Shown here piece by piece: positions 15,140 through 23,102 of a DNA stretch of 28,662 bases. The notes below the pieces were generated by a model. That model searched no databases. It was not told the origin of the DNA and saw nothing but the letters and a program-made list of their open reading frames with translations. The stretch is from an uncultured Treponema sp. (lineage in GTDB: Bacteria > Spirochaetota > Spirochaetia > Treponematales > Treponemataceae), in the NCBI GenBank assembly GCA_937893155.1, contig CALBGU010000114.1, positions 1 to 28,662 on the forward strand, in the 5' to 3' direction. Every line of letters starts with the position of its first letter. Position 1 is the stretch's first letter. The translations under genes and the position numbers were made by a program.

Positions 15140-17257
15140 ATGTTCCGTACGCAGCTGAAAAAGCGAATTTTTGAAATATTTTTTCTGTCCGCGCTCTTAT
15201 CTTCTGCGGCGGCACTTACAAAAGCAGATATTATCAGCCCTGCAAGCGGAGTGTGGGCAAACAAACAGCCGCTCGTCATTTCTGCGCCCGAAAACGCCGA
15301 AATCTATTATTCCACAAGCGGCACAGACCCTGCCGTAACGGGCTTCGCGTATGACGGTCCCGTTCTGATTGACCAAACAGGCGCAGTGGATTTGAGAATT
15401 GTTGCTATAGATGAAAAATCAAATAAGCAGGAATTCCGCATCAGCTACACTGTGCGCGAAGAGTTTTCAAGTAATAAGGAAATCTCATCGTTTATTTCAT
15501 CGCTTTCGGCAACACCGGTGATTCAGTACACAGCAGGTGATGTCATCGAAATGCCAAAATCGGTGAGTTATAAAATCGGAACCGAACTTGATAAAACATC
15601 ATTTTTAACTGGACAGCCATTACATCTTTCCGAAAAAAGCAGTCTTGCAGAATATATCCCGTGCATTGTCGCGTCTGGAGAGCGCCTGTGGCGATTCGTT
15701 ATTCAGACGGCAGGACGAATTATGGGCAGTTTTGCCCGCCAAAGCGTTCCGTTTGAGATTTCGGATTGGCATACATTCCGTTTTACCGGCAAAAAACTTA
15801 TCTATGCAATCGACGACAACGATTGGAGCGCAAGTACCATTCCAGTAGAACTTGACCGCAGTGTGCCGCACGTTGTGCGCTGGCAAAGCATTATCTACTC
15901 GGCAGAAAATCGCGTTCATACATTTTTCTTACCGCCAAAACCGCGTTTGGTTTCCACCCGCGAAGCTGACGGCTCATTGACCTTTTCCGTGGACGGGGAA
16001 GCAGGATACACCATTGGAAATTATCGCGCTCCGTCGAACACGAATCTGCAAGTCGATAGCGGCGCATTTTCGAGCATAAATGCCGATGTTTTTCAAGGCG
16101 ACAGCATTGCAAAAAACGCAGATTTTTCTGTTTTCTACAACACCGTTTATCAGGGAAGGCTTTCCGCCCGCGCCGAAATCGACAGACGACCGCCAGAGCC
16201 GCCAGAAATCACTTCATCGGCAGAAAATCATTTTTCGAGAAAAGCCGTTAAAATCACATTTTCAGCAGAAAGCGGCGCAGAAATTTTTTACTCAATCGAT
16301 ACCGCTGTTGCAGAAAAAGAGGAAGGAGAAAAAAATGTGTATTCGGTCAGCAACAAAAAAATGTCCGATTCATATTTGCTCCTGCAGCCTTACAAAGAAT
16401 CTGCGATTGATTACACGATAACTGCTTATGCTATCGATAAATACGGCAATAAAAGCACTCAAAATTCGTATAAAGTCCAAGTGGATAATTTTAATTATTA
16501 TCTCCAGCCACAAAAAACGGGCATAACGGAAGACGGCAGCGCAGAACACCCGTTTACGATGTTGTCGCAACTTGTATCAATCATAAATAATTCTGAAAAA
16601 ATTCGTATTCACATAAACGGAACAATCAAAGGCGATACATTGCCGCTTTCGTTCTTTTCAAATTTTGAACTCGTCGGAACAGCAGATGCACATATCATTT
16701 TGCCTGCAAGCGCGCAGATTTCAGTATCGAATGCGACCGTTGCTATCAAAAATTGTATAATCGAAAAAACGTCCGCCTCCGATTTCAACAACACGGACGA
16801 CGACAGTGCAGTACATTTTATCACGCTGAACAACGCAAAAGCTGAAGTCGCAGATTCGGAACTGATTTCGGTATTTTCGCAAAACGGCACGGGCATTGAG
16901 CTTTCTTCATCTACGCTTTCGCTTAGAAACAGCGGTCTAACCGTGAAGGGCAACACATATGCAGCCAATCTGAACGCCATCGATTCCGAAATTTTGGTTA
17001 CTGGAAGCAGGATTTCTTCCACAGCAGACACTGCAATCAATTTTTCGGCGCAAAATTGCAAGTTCACGCTTTCAGATACGTTCTGCCAAGTGACTGCGCA
17101 TTTAGGACGCATTGCTGAATTCGGCAACACGATTGCACGATTGTACAACAATACGTTTACGGGAAAATTGTCCGAAAAGCGCGGCATAAATCCGATTTGG
17201 CAAGATTCAAAAACAACAATAAACGAAGATATGGGGACGGCAAGCAATGGGTTCTGA
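15140..17257 (+). CDS. secreted protein with chitobiase-C-like domains and a parallel beta-helix
   Basis: A 705-residue exported protein of unknown function. A signal peptide (about residues 1-26) is followed by an immunoglobulin-like domain of the chitobiase C-terminal type, seen as ISPASGVWANKQPLVIS, AEIYYSTSGTDP and VDLRIVAID. A second such module is near 350-435 (ITFSAESGAEIFYSID, ITAYAIDKYGN). Residues about 460-690 show short repeated strands (ISVSNATVAIKNCIIEKT, LSSSTLSLRNSGLTVKGN, LNAIDSEILVTGSRIS), the pattern of a right-handed parallel beta-helix, and begin with an AEHPFTMLSQLVSII segment common in pectate-lyase-like folds. No lipobox is seen. The start overlaps the upstream stop region, with TGAGG as ribosome-binding site, and the gene overlaps rnhB by 11 nt. 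Glycan binding at the cell surface or periplasm is inferred from the domains. Confidence 0.8.
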   Translation: MFRTQLKKRIFEIFFLSALLSSAAALTKADIISPASGVWANKQPLVISAPENAEIYYSTSGTDPAVTGFAYDGPVLIDQTGAVDLRIVAIDEKSNKQEFRISYTVREEFSSNKEISSFISSLSATPVIQYTAGDVIEMPKSVSYKIGTELDKTSFLTGQPLHLSEKSSLAEYIPCIVASGERLWRFVIQTAGRIMGSFARQSVPFEISDWHTFRFTGKKLIYAIDDNDWSASTIPVELDRSVPHVVRWQSIIYSAENRVHTFFLPPKPRLVSTREADGSLTFSVDGEAGYTIGNYRAPSNTNLQVDSGAFSSINADVFQGDSIAKNADFSVFYNTVYQGRLSARAEIDRRPPEPPEITSSAENHFSRKAVKITFSAESGAEIFYSIDTAVAEKEEGEKNVYSVSNKKMSDSYLLLQPYKESAIDYTITAYAIDKYGNKSTQNSYKVQVDNFNYYLQPQKTGITEDGSAEHPFTMLSQLVSIINNSEKIRIHINGTIKGDTLPLSFFSNFELVGTADAHIILPASAQISVSNATVAIKNCIIEKTSASDFNNTDDDSAVHFITLNNAKAEVADSELISVFSQNGTGIELSSSTLSLRNSGLTVKGNTYAANLNAIDSEILVTGSRISSTADTAINFSAQNCKFTLSDTFCQVTAHLGRIAEFGNTIARLYNNTFTGKLSEKRGINPIWQDSKTTINEDMGTASNGF

Positions 17258-17843
17258 GATTTTGATTTGCGGCTTTGACGAGGCAGGACGCGGACCGCTC
17301 GCAGGTCCTGTGACCGCAGGTGCAGTGATTTTACCCAAGGATTTTCCTGTAGAAATCTTGAATGACAGCAAAAAATTATCGCCCAAAAAACGCGCACTCG
17401 CAGAAAAAATGATAAAGGAAACGGCGTGTTGGGGGTTAGGAATTGTCAGCCACGAAAAAATCGATGAAATCAATATTCTGCAAGCAAGTCTTCTTGCAAT
17501 GCAACTTGCATATACCGACCTCGAAAAAAAATTACCCGATTTTCTGCAAAAACAGGGTATTTTGCAAGCTGAAATCAGCATAGAAGCAATTACCGACGGC
17601 AATTTTTGCCCGACCGTGCCCATTCCGTGCAAAGCAGAACCAAAAGCCGACGCAAAATACCCCGCAGTGATGGCGGCGAGTATCATTGCAAAAGAGGAAC
17701 GCGATCGCATTATGGTGCAATACGACGCACTTTATCCTGCGTATGGTTATAAAAAGCACAAGGGCTACCCTACCCCTGCGCACTTAAAAATCTGCCGCGA
17801 AATCGGTCCTAGCCCCATTCAGCGACGAACCTTTTCATTTTAA
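17247..17843 (+). CDS. rnhB: ribonuclease HII
   Basis: A 198-residue RNase HII, which cleaves RNA in RNA-DNA hybrids and removes single ribonucleotides misincorporated in DNA. The catalytic start GFDEAGRGPLAGPVTAGAV supplies D and E, DSKKLSPKKR follows, the third carboxylate is in ITDGNFCP, and the last in ADAKYPAVMAASIIAKEERD. Length is standard. The ATG lies 11 nt inside the end of the beta-helix protein gene, so translation is probably coupled. The TAA stop overlaps the TAA stop of holB on the opposite strand by 4 nt (TTAA). Confidence 0.95.
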   Translation: MGSEILICGFDEAGRGPLAGPVTAGAVILPKDFPVEILNDSKKLSPKKRALAEKMIKETACWGLGIVSHEKIDEINILQASLLAMQLAYTDLEKKLPDFLQKQGILQAEISIEAITDGNFCPTVPIPCKAEPKADAKYPAVMAASIIAKEERDRIMVQYDALYPAYGYKKHKGYPTPAHLKICREIGPSPIQRRTFSF

Positions 17844-19063
17844 GTACGAATTGTTGAAGCAACAGCGCCGCCGTGCGAGCGATTTACGCTGAAAATCCGG
17901 CGGAGCAAAATATCCAGCGCCGCTTCAGGATTTTGGTTAAAAACGGTAACATTTTGCCATGCTTCTCTCATTTCCGCATTTATGTCTTTGAGCGCCGAAA
18001 CGCCCTCCGCAGTTTTCATCAATGGACGCAACAGATTTTCGGTTTCACTGAAAAATAATTTAAGCAACACTCTTGGTTCAAATGAAGCACAATTTTTTAC
18101 GATTGCATTCGATTCTGCAAAATTGCCCGAAACCGCAGCCGTCAAAAAACGCACTGCCGAATCACGCAACGTTTCCTCAGGAACGCCTAAAAAACGCTGA
18201 AAATACAATGAAATACTTTCTGATTCGGTGTGAAAAATGCGTCTGATAATTTCTTTTTCTTCGTCCGCAGAGCGCTTTGAAAACGAATAAAGACGAACTC
18301 GCGACAAAATCGTTGGCAAAATTGCGCCACGGTTCGATGTCGTCAAAATAAAAAAGGTATTCGACGGCGGTTCCTCAAGGGTCTTCAAAAGCGCATTTCT
18401 CACGCTGTCCTGCATTTTTTCCGCATTTTCCAAAATCACCACACGACAAGAATCCGACATCATCGAAGACCATTCTTCCACATTTCGAATCTGCGCAATC
18501 GGAATTGAATCATAAAGATACGAATTTTCGAGTCTTTCGCAACTTTTTTCGATTTCTGAAACAATTTTCTCCAATTTTTTTGACTCGGGCAACGGTCTTG
18601 CAACATCAATCTCATCAAGTAAATCTGCAATTTCAGAAACCAAAACACCAATTTTTGTTGCATTCGTATCTTTTTGCCACAGGATTTCGCTAAAACGCGC
18701 AAGCAGTTTTCTGACTGCCACAACAAAAAATCTATGCGATTCAGCGCAATACGATGTATTGTCCGCCACCGCTTGCAAAAAAGTGTTTTTCAGCGCTGAA
18801 ATTTCAAGGCGAGAACTTTTTGGTCCGAGCAAAAGCAAATTCGGATTTAACATTTGCCGCGAACGCACGCACGAAGGGCAATCGCAATCACTTTTCCCGG
18901 CAGGATTTGCGCGGCACAGCAACACGCGAGCAAGCTCCAACGCCGCCGTGAGTTTTCCAGAATATTCGCTCCCGCAGAGCAAAATCGCACCCGGCAATAT
19001 TTTCCGCTCAAAATCGGCGGCAAGCAATTTTCCAGCTTCTTGATAAAAAAGATTTTCAAACAT
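17840..19063 (-). CDS. holB: DNA polymerase III delta' subunit with a long internal insertion
   Basis: A 407-residue clamp-loader AAA+ protein, longer than the usual 310-340. The N-terminus has a Walker-A-like GSEYSGKLTAALELA lacking the Ser/Thr after Lys, which fits the non-ATP-binding delta' subunit. A four-cysteine zinc module follows (CRANPAGKSDCDCPSC), then NPNLLLLGP. The next conserved element, IPIAQIRNVEEW, comes only near residue 187, leaving about 90 extra mostly helical residues. After it are VVILENAEKMQDSVRNALLKTLEEPP, FILTTSN and the ILSR sensor region, here SRVRLYSF. The start ATG directly follows the cvpA stop. A gamma/tau subunit is less likely because Walker A is degenerate and the tail is short. 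Confidence 0.85.
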   Translation of the reverse strand: MFENLFYQEAGKLLAADFERKILPGAILLCGSEYSGKLTAALELARVLLCRANPAGKSDCDCPSCVRSRQMLNPNLLLLGPKSSRLEISALKNTFLQAVADNTSYCAESHRFFVVAVRKLLARFSEILWQKDTNATKIGVLVSEIADLLDEIDVARPLPESKKLEKIVSEIEKSCERLENSYLYDSIPIAQIRNVEEWSSMMSDSCRVVILENAEKMQDSVRNALLKTLEEPPSNTFFILTTSNRGAILPTILSRVRLYSFSKRSADEEKEIIRRIFHTESESISLYFQRFLGVPEETLRDSAVRFLTAAVSGNFAESNAIVKNCASFEPRVLLKLFFSETENLLRPLMKTAEGVSALKDINAEMREAWQNVTVFNQNPEAALDILLRRIFSVNRSHGGAVASTIRT

Positions 19064-19582
19064 TTATAAAACCTGAGCAGGCGGCGTCATCGGTATAGCC
19101 GGCATCATTTCTTGAATTTCCACTGTGATTTTTGGCATCAGCAGATGAAAAAAGAAACTATCGTTGCAATAATTTGTGCCACCTGCAAACGAAAATGCGT
19201 ATAAAAGCCAAAGCAAAATGACCACAATAACCAGCCCCTCAATTATCCCAAAGAAAAATCCAAGCGTTTTGTCGAGGCTAGAAACCAATTCTACCGAATT
19301 TATCACTGCACTGATAATGTGCATCAGAATTTGCACCAGCAAAAACACGCACACAAACACAAAAATGACTGCCAAAAGCTCCAACAAAAGCGGATTTTGC
19401 GAAATACCACGCTCGCGCAAAAACGAAGCAACGTGCAACCGCGCGCCCCACGCAAAAACAACGCCAAGAACAACCGACAATTTTTTTAGAACTTCAGCAA
19501 CAAAGCCAGATAATGCACATTTTACAGCAAAAAACACAATAATTGCGAGAAAAATAAAATCAATTGTCGCTAATTTTAGCAT
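19064..19582 (-). CDS. cvpA: CvpA-family inner-membrane protein
   Basis: A 172-residue membrane protein of the colicin V production family. The start ATIDFIFLAIIVFFAVKCALSGFVAEVLKKLSVVLG has the typical family order of a first membrane helix, a short GF loop and an amphipathic helix. Further membrane segments lie near residues 65-95 and 105-135 (LELLAVIFVFVCVFLLVQILMHII; TLGFFFGIIEGLVIVVILLWLLYAF). CvpA homologues affect envelope integrity, but their molecular function is unsettled. The ATG at 19582 lies 23 nt inside the end of murG with only a weak GAGA upstream, so it is probably translated by coupling. Its stop abuts the holB start with no gap. Confidence 0.85.
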   Translation of the reverse strand: MLKLATIDFIFLAIIVFFAVKCALSGFVAEVLKKLSVVLGVVFAWGARLHVASFLRERGISQNPLLLELLAVIFVFVCVFLLVQILMHIISAVINSVELVSSLDKTLGFFFGIIEGLVIVVILLWLLYAFSFAGGTNYCNDSFFFHLLMPKITVEIQEMMPAIPMTPPAQVL

Positions 19583-20717
19583 TTTTTTTCTCACAGCCAG
19601 AAAGCAAAATTTCTGCAATTTTATGCGCAGGTCTTTCGCCGCTCGAAATTTTTTTTGCAGATTCTGCAAATTTCTGGCGCATTTCGCTGTCAAGCATTTT
19701 TTCAAGCGCCGATTTTAAGTGCGCTTCGTCCGCATCCGCCCCAGAGAGCACAATCGCAGCACCTTTCTCCGCAAAAAAAGCCGCGTTATCGACCTGATCG
19801 CCGCGAGTGCCGCTCCCGCACAAAGGAACGAGAATCATTGGCTTTCCCAAAACAGCACATTCCCACAACGAATTCGCTCCAGCCCGTGACAATACAACAT
19901 CAGCAGCTGCAAGAACAGACGGCATTTCTGCATAAATAAACGAATAGGGCTTGTAATTTTCATTCGTCATCGAAAGAACACCCGAATATTCTTCGGCAAA
20001 CGCCGCCCCCGTTTGATGCACAACCACAAAATGTTCGCAAAGCCATTGCATATTTTTCATTACCAGCTCGTTAATCTGCCGCGCACCAAGACTGCCACCC
20101 ACCACAATAAGCACCGGCTTTTTTTTGTCCTCTATGCCAAGATACATCAACCCCTGTTTTGCCTCTGCCGAATAAAAAACTGGGCGCACCGGATTTCCCG
20201 TTACCGTAACCAGATTTTCGTATTTTCCCTTGAAATAGTTCTTCGTGGCATCGTAAGACAGCAGGATTTTTGACGCAAAACGACTGTTAATTCTCGTTGC
20301 GAGTCCGGGAGTAAAATCACATTCGTGAGTAAAAACGGGGATTTTGAGCAATTTTGCCGCAAAACACGGCGGCACACTCACAAAACCGCCCTTAGAAAAC
20401 AAAACATCAGGTTTAAATTTTGACAAAAAAAGATATGCAGAAATACAGCCAGCAATGATTTTAAAAATATCAATCACATTCTGAAACGAAAAATATCTTC
20501 GCAATTTTCCGCAGGGAATACCAAAAAAAATATCAGTTGAACCACTTTTTTCAACTAAATTTTTATCCATTCCTTTTTTGTTACCAATCCAACAAATTTT
20601 TACTTCAACATTTTTTTCTTTCGCAATCGCGCGAATTTCGTCTGCAACGGCAAGTCCGGGGTAAATGTGCCCCCCCGTTCCGCCGCCAGCAAACGCAATT
20701 TTCAACTGATTTTTCAT
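19560..20717 (-). CDS. murG: UDP-N-acetylglucosamine--MurNAc-pentapeptide glycosyltransferase
   Basis: A 385-residue GT28 enzyme that adds GlcNAc to lipid I to make lipid II at the cytoplasmic face of the inner membrane. It has GGGTGGHIYPGLAVADEI at residues 10-27, FSKGGFVSVPPCFAA, THECDFTPGLATRIN, the second glycine loop VVGGSLGARQIN, SRAGANSLWE and PLCGSGTRGDQVDNA. The HECD...TPGLATR form differs from the enterobacterial HEQNxxxG and is closer to the Firmicutes form. The start ATG overlaps the stop of the ankyrin gene by 4 nt (ATGA). Confidence 0.95.
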   Translation of the reverse strand: MKNQLKIAFAGGGTGGHIYPGLAVADEIRAIAKEKNVEVKICWIGNKKGMDKNLVEKSGSTDIFFGIPCGKLRRYFSFQNVIDIFKIIAGCISAYLFLSKFKPDVLFSKGGFVSVPPCFAAKLLKIPVFTHECDFTPGLATRINSRFASKILLSYDATKNYFKGKYENLVTVTGNPVRPVFYSAEAKQGLMYLGIEDKKKPVLIVVGGSLGARQINELVMKNMQWLCEHFVVVHQTGAAFAEEYSGVLSMTNENYKPYSFIYAEMPSVLAAADVVLSRAGANSLWECAVLGKPMILVPLCGSGTRGDQVDNAAFFAEKGAAIVLSGADADEAHLKSALEKMLDSEMRQKFAESAKKISSGERPAHKIAEILLSGCEKKNAKISDN

Positions 20718-21637
20718 TCGGTCTTATCGTCCTTTGGAGAAGAGTATTTTTCAAACGACTCAACCATTGCAGGTTTCTTAAAGAGCACCGCATATTGTCG
20801 TGCGCTCATTCCCATTTGGTCCTTAATATCTGGGTCTGCTCCGTATTTTGCCAGTATTTCTACCACTTTCGCATTTCCTGTACCGACCGCCAAAACCAGC
20901 ACGGACTGCCCATCGCGGCTGATAAAGTTCAAATTCGCGCCACGAGTAACAAGAGCCTTGACCGCATCTTCGTTGTTTTTCCACACCGCGTCCATCGTCG
21001 CCGAATATCCGCGGTCTTTGGACACCGCATTTATATCCGCGCCATTGTCCAACAGCCATTTTATGCGGTCAACCTTGTCGGAACGAGCAGCAATGCAAAT
21101 CATCGGCGTTCCATTAGAATCGCGGCTGTTTACATCCATTCCTGCTTCAAGGAACAAATCGCATTCTTTTGCATCATCGTTTGCAATGTGAGAGGCAAAA
21201 CAATCCGTCGTAAAAGGAATTCCTGCCTTAAAAAGCGATGTATACGCGATTCTGCGCCGCTCCAAAACTTCAAAATTGTTGAATTCAACATCAACCATTC
21301 CAAGCAGTTTATCTAACGACTCGAAATAATTGATTGAATCCGAAGAAACAAGATTGCTGTAGCAATTTGCTGTTCCTTGAATGAACGAAGTAATGTGCCG
21401 CCCCTGAAGGAATCCCAACAAAAACAGCGTCGTATTGAACGATACGATTGAATCAAAATCAGGAATTATACAGTGCGTAACATTTTTTAGAGCCTGCAAA
21501 AGCCTCTCGAGCGCAAGTTGAGAATTTCCGTTTGGAAGCACAAATATCCGCATTGGAACATTATGGCGAGCAAGCATATTGCCTGCATTTTTCGCCGCTT
21601 CGCTTTTTTCAGATGACACGATAATAAGCCAATTCAT
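20714..21637 (-). CDS. ankyrin-repeat protein with an unclassified N-terminal domain
   Basis: A 307-residue cytosolic protein in two parts. Residues about 143-295 hold four or five ankyrin repeats (for example DSNGTPMICIAARSDKVDRIKWLLDNGADIN and DGQSVLVLAVGTGNAKVVEILAKYGADPD). Residues 1-115 are not ankyrin; they alternate strands and helices (NWLIIVSS, PMRIFVLP, ALERLLQALKN, THCIIPDFDS, TTLFLLGFLQGRHITSFI), suggesting a Rossmann-like or TIR-like fold. The ATG at 21637 has no proper ribosome-binding site and lies 7 nt after a perfect TATAAT; an in-frame TTG at 21673 falls within the -35 box and is rejected. The stop overlaps the murG start. The gene starts the unit ankyrin-murG-cvpA-holB. Function unknown. 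Confidence 0.82.
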   Translation of the reverse strand: MNWLIIVSSEKSEAAKNAGNMLARHNVPMRIFVLPNGNSQLALERLLQALKNVTHCIIPDFDSIVSFNTTLFLLGFLQGRHITSFIQGTANCYSNLVSSDSINYFESLDKLLGMVDVEFNNFEVLERRRIAYTSLFKAGIPFTTDCFASHIANDDAKECDLFLEAGMDVNSRDSNGTPMICIAARSDKVDRIKWLLDNGADINAVSKDRGYSATMDAVWKNNEDAVKALVTRGANLNFISRDGQSVLVLAVGTGNAKVVEILAKYGADPDIKDQMGMSARQYAVLFKKPAMVESFEKYSSPKDDKTE

Positions 21638-21644
21638 ATCTTCT

Positions 21645-21673
21645 ATTATAAAGCAAGGTTGCGACCGTAACAA
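21645..21673 (-). promoter_or_regulatory. promoter of the ankyrin-murG-cvpA-holB unit
   Basis: Minus strand TTGTTA (21673-21668, 4 of 6), 17 nt, perfect TATAAT (21650-21645). The -10 box ends 7 nt before the ATG at 21637, so the transcript may be leaderless. Confidence 0.65.
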
Positions 21674-21712
21674 GCAAATCGAACATTTTTTTTTAATTTT
21701 GTGCGCAAAAAT

Positions 21713-22345
21713 TTAGTTTGCCAAATGCAAAATTCCTATTTTTTCCAATCCGTTAATAATCAGCTGAACGCTCATTCCCGCCAAAATCAAGCCCATTATT
21801 TTTTCCAGCACAAACATTCCCGTCGTGCCGATAATGCGCAAAATCAGCGTACCGCACCGCAGCGCAATAAATTCAATCGCCAAGCACAAAAAAACCGCAA
21901 TGATAAGCGTTGTGTATCCCGCCATTCCAAAATTATCGCCCGAAACCAGAAGCATAATCGTCGTAATCATTCCCGGACCTGCAATCAGCGGAGTCGCCAG
22001 CGGAAAAATCGCCACCATCATCGCATCTTGCGGGTCAATGCTCGATTCCGGCGTATTTCGAGAGCGCGGCTTACTCTGAATCATTTCAAAGGCAATCGTA
22101 AAAAAGAGAATTCCGCCCGAAATGTAAAACGCACTCGGCGAAATCGAAAAAAATTGCAGCAAAACATTCCCAAACACCACAAAAATCATCAGCACAATGC
22201 CAGCCACCAGCATTGCTCTCCAAATTACTTTTTTCCGCGTCTCATTATCAAAAGAAGCCGTCGCCGACAAAAAAAGCGGAATACTTCCAATAGGGTCAAT
22301 AATGAGCAATAACAATAAAAATTGTTGCAAAAACCGTGAAAACAC
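21713..22345 (-). CDS. MarC-family integral membrane protein
   Basis: A 210-residue protein with six hydrophobic segments. The opening LLLLLIIDPIGSIPLFLSAT and the later FPLATPLIAGPGMITTIMLL are hallmarks of the MarC family (UPF0056). Members were once linked to multiple antibiotic resistance, but that has not held up and the transport function, if any, is unknown. I chose the GTG at 22345 because GGGGGA lies 7 nt upstream, it gives the normal family length, and a terminator for efp lies further upstream. The open frame continues to 22540, but that extension would cross the terminator and overlap efp. Confidence 0.85.
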   Translation of the reverse strand: MFSRFLQQFLLLLLIIDPIGSIPLFLSATASFDNETRKKVIWRAMLVAGIVLMIFVVFGNVLLQFFSISPSAFYISGGILFFTIAFEMIQSKPRSRNTPESSIDPQDAMMVAIFPLATPLIAGPGMITTIMLLVSGDNFGMAGYTTLIIAVFLCLAIEFIALRCGTLILRIIGTTGMFVLEKIMGLILAGMSVQLIINGLEKIGILHLAN

Positions 22346-22400
22346 TTTTTCCCCCGAATAATAAACTTTTTTGTTACCAGACTGTTTAGACAAAAAAGAG

Positions 22401-22435
22401 AAAAAAAAACCTGCTGCAAAAAGCATACAGGTTTT
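22401..22435 (-). terminator. Rho-independent terminator of efp
   Basis: On the minus strand arms AAAACCTG and CAGGTTTT (22435-22428 and 22413-22406) with an inner TGC/GCA pairing form a hairpin followed by about nine T residues. It lies 43 nt after the efp stop and upstream of the MarC-family gene. Confidence 0.85.
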
Positions 22436-22478
22436 CATTTGCAAAAGGGGTCTAAAACCACGCTCTAAAAACGTGCTT

Positions 22479-23051
22479 TTATTTGTCTTTTGCTCTCTCC
22501 ACGAATGAACCATCGCGTGTGTCGATAACGATGCGGTCATCTGTGTTGCAGAAAAGCGGTACTTTCACTTCGATTCCTGTATCGAGCGTTGCAGGCTTTG
22601 TAGATTTTCCTGACGTATCGCCCTTAATTCCCGGTTCGCAGTAAGTGATTGTGCGTGTTACGTTGATAGGAAGGTTAATACCAACAGCCTTGCCCTCATA
22701 GTAAGTAATAGTAACATCGTACTCGTCATCTGGAGAAATGTAGCCAGCGTTATCTCCGAGGTCTTCTTTCGTCAAGATAACATCGTCGTATGTTTCCTGG
22801 TCCATAAAGTGGAAATCATCGCCGTCGATGTAAGAAAGGCGAGTTGTCTTCTCTTCAAGAGCAACTTCGTCAAACTTTTCGCCTGCGTCCAATCCCAAGT
22901 CCTGTGTTGAGCCAGTAACGATATTCTTAACGCGGAGCTTTGTAACCATACCAGCGCGACCAGACTTCTGTCCGAGCAAACGCTGCACAATAAATGGAGA
23001 GCCTTCATACATAAAAGCTGTTCCTACTCTGATTTCATTTGTCTGTAACAT
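22479..23051 (-). CDS. efp: elongation factor P with Arg at the modification site
   Basis: A 190-residue EF-P, which binds ribosomes stalled at consecutive prolines and promotes peptide bond formation. The N-terminal KOW-like domain carries the loop GQKSGRAGM with Arg at residue 32, the residue rhamnosylated by EarP in Pseudomonas and Shewanella. The lysine form modified by EpmA is absent. The OB domains follow, with the conserved EPGIKGDTSGKSTKPATLDTG near the end. The ATG is preceded by AAGAG, an extended -10 promoter lies in the short gap after earP, and a terminator follows the stop. earP directly upstream completes the modification pair. Confidence 0.97.
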   Translation of the reverse strand: MLQTNEIRVGTAFMYEGSPFIVQRLLGQKSGRAGMVTKLRVKNIVTGSTQDLGLDAGEKFDEVALEEKTTRLSYIDGDDFHFMDQETYDDVILTKEDLGDNAGYISPDDEYDVTITYYEGKAVGINLPINVTRTITYCEPGIKGDTSGKSTKPATLDTGIEVKVPLFCNTDDRIVIDTRDGSFVERAKDK

Positions 23052-23080
23052 AATACAACTCTTAAAAAAAAGGATTAGTT

Positions 23081-23089
23081 TTTATAGCA
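23081..23089 (-). promoter_or_regulatory. extended -10 promoter element of efp
   Basis: Minus strand TGC-TATAAA (23089-23081) is an extended -10, 29 nt before the efp ATG. No good -35 is found 16-18 nt upstream. It would let efp be expressed independently of earP. Confidence 0.45.
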
Positions 23090-23102
23090 TACTGAATTCG
23101 CT

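Noticed and set aside
22346..22540. N-terminal extension of the MarC-family protein
   Set aside because: It crosses the efp terminator and overlaps efp; the GTG at 22345 has a strong ribosome-binding site and gives the usual length.
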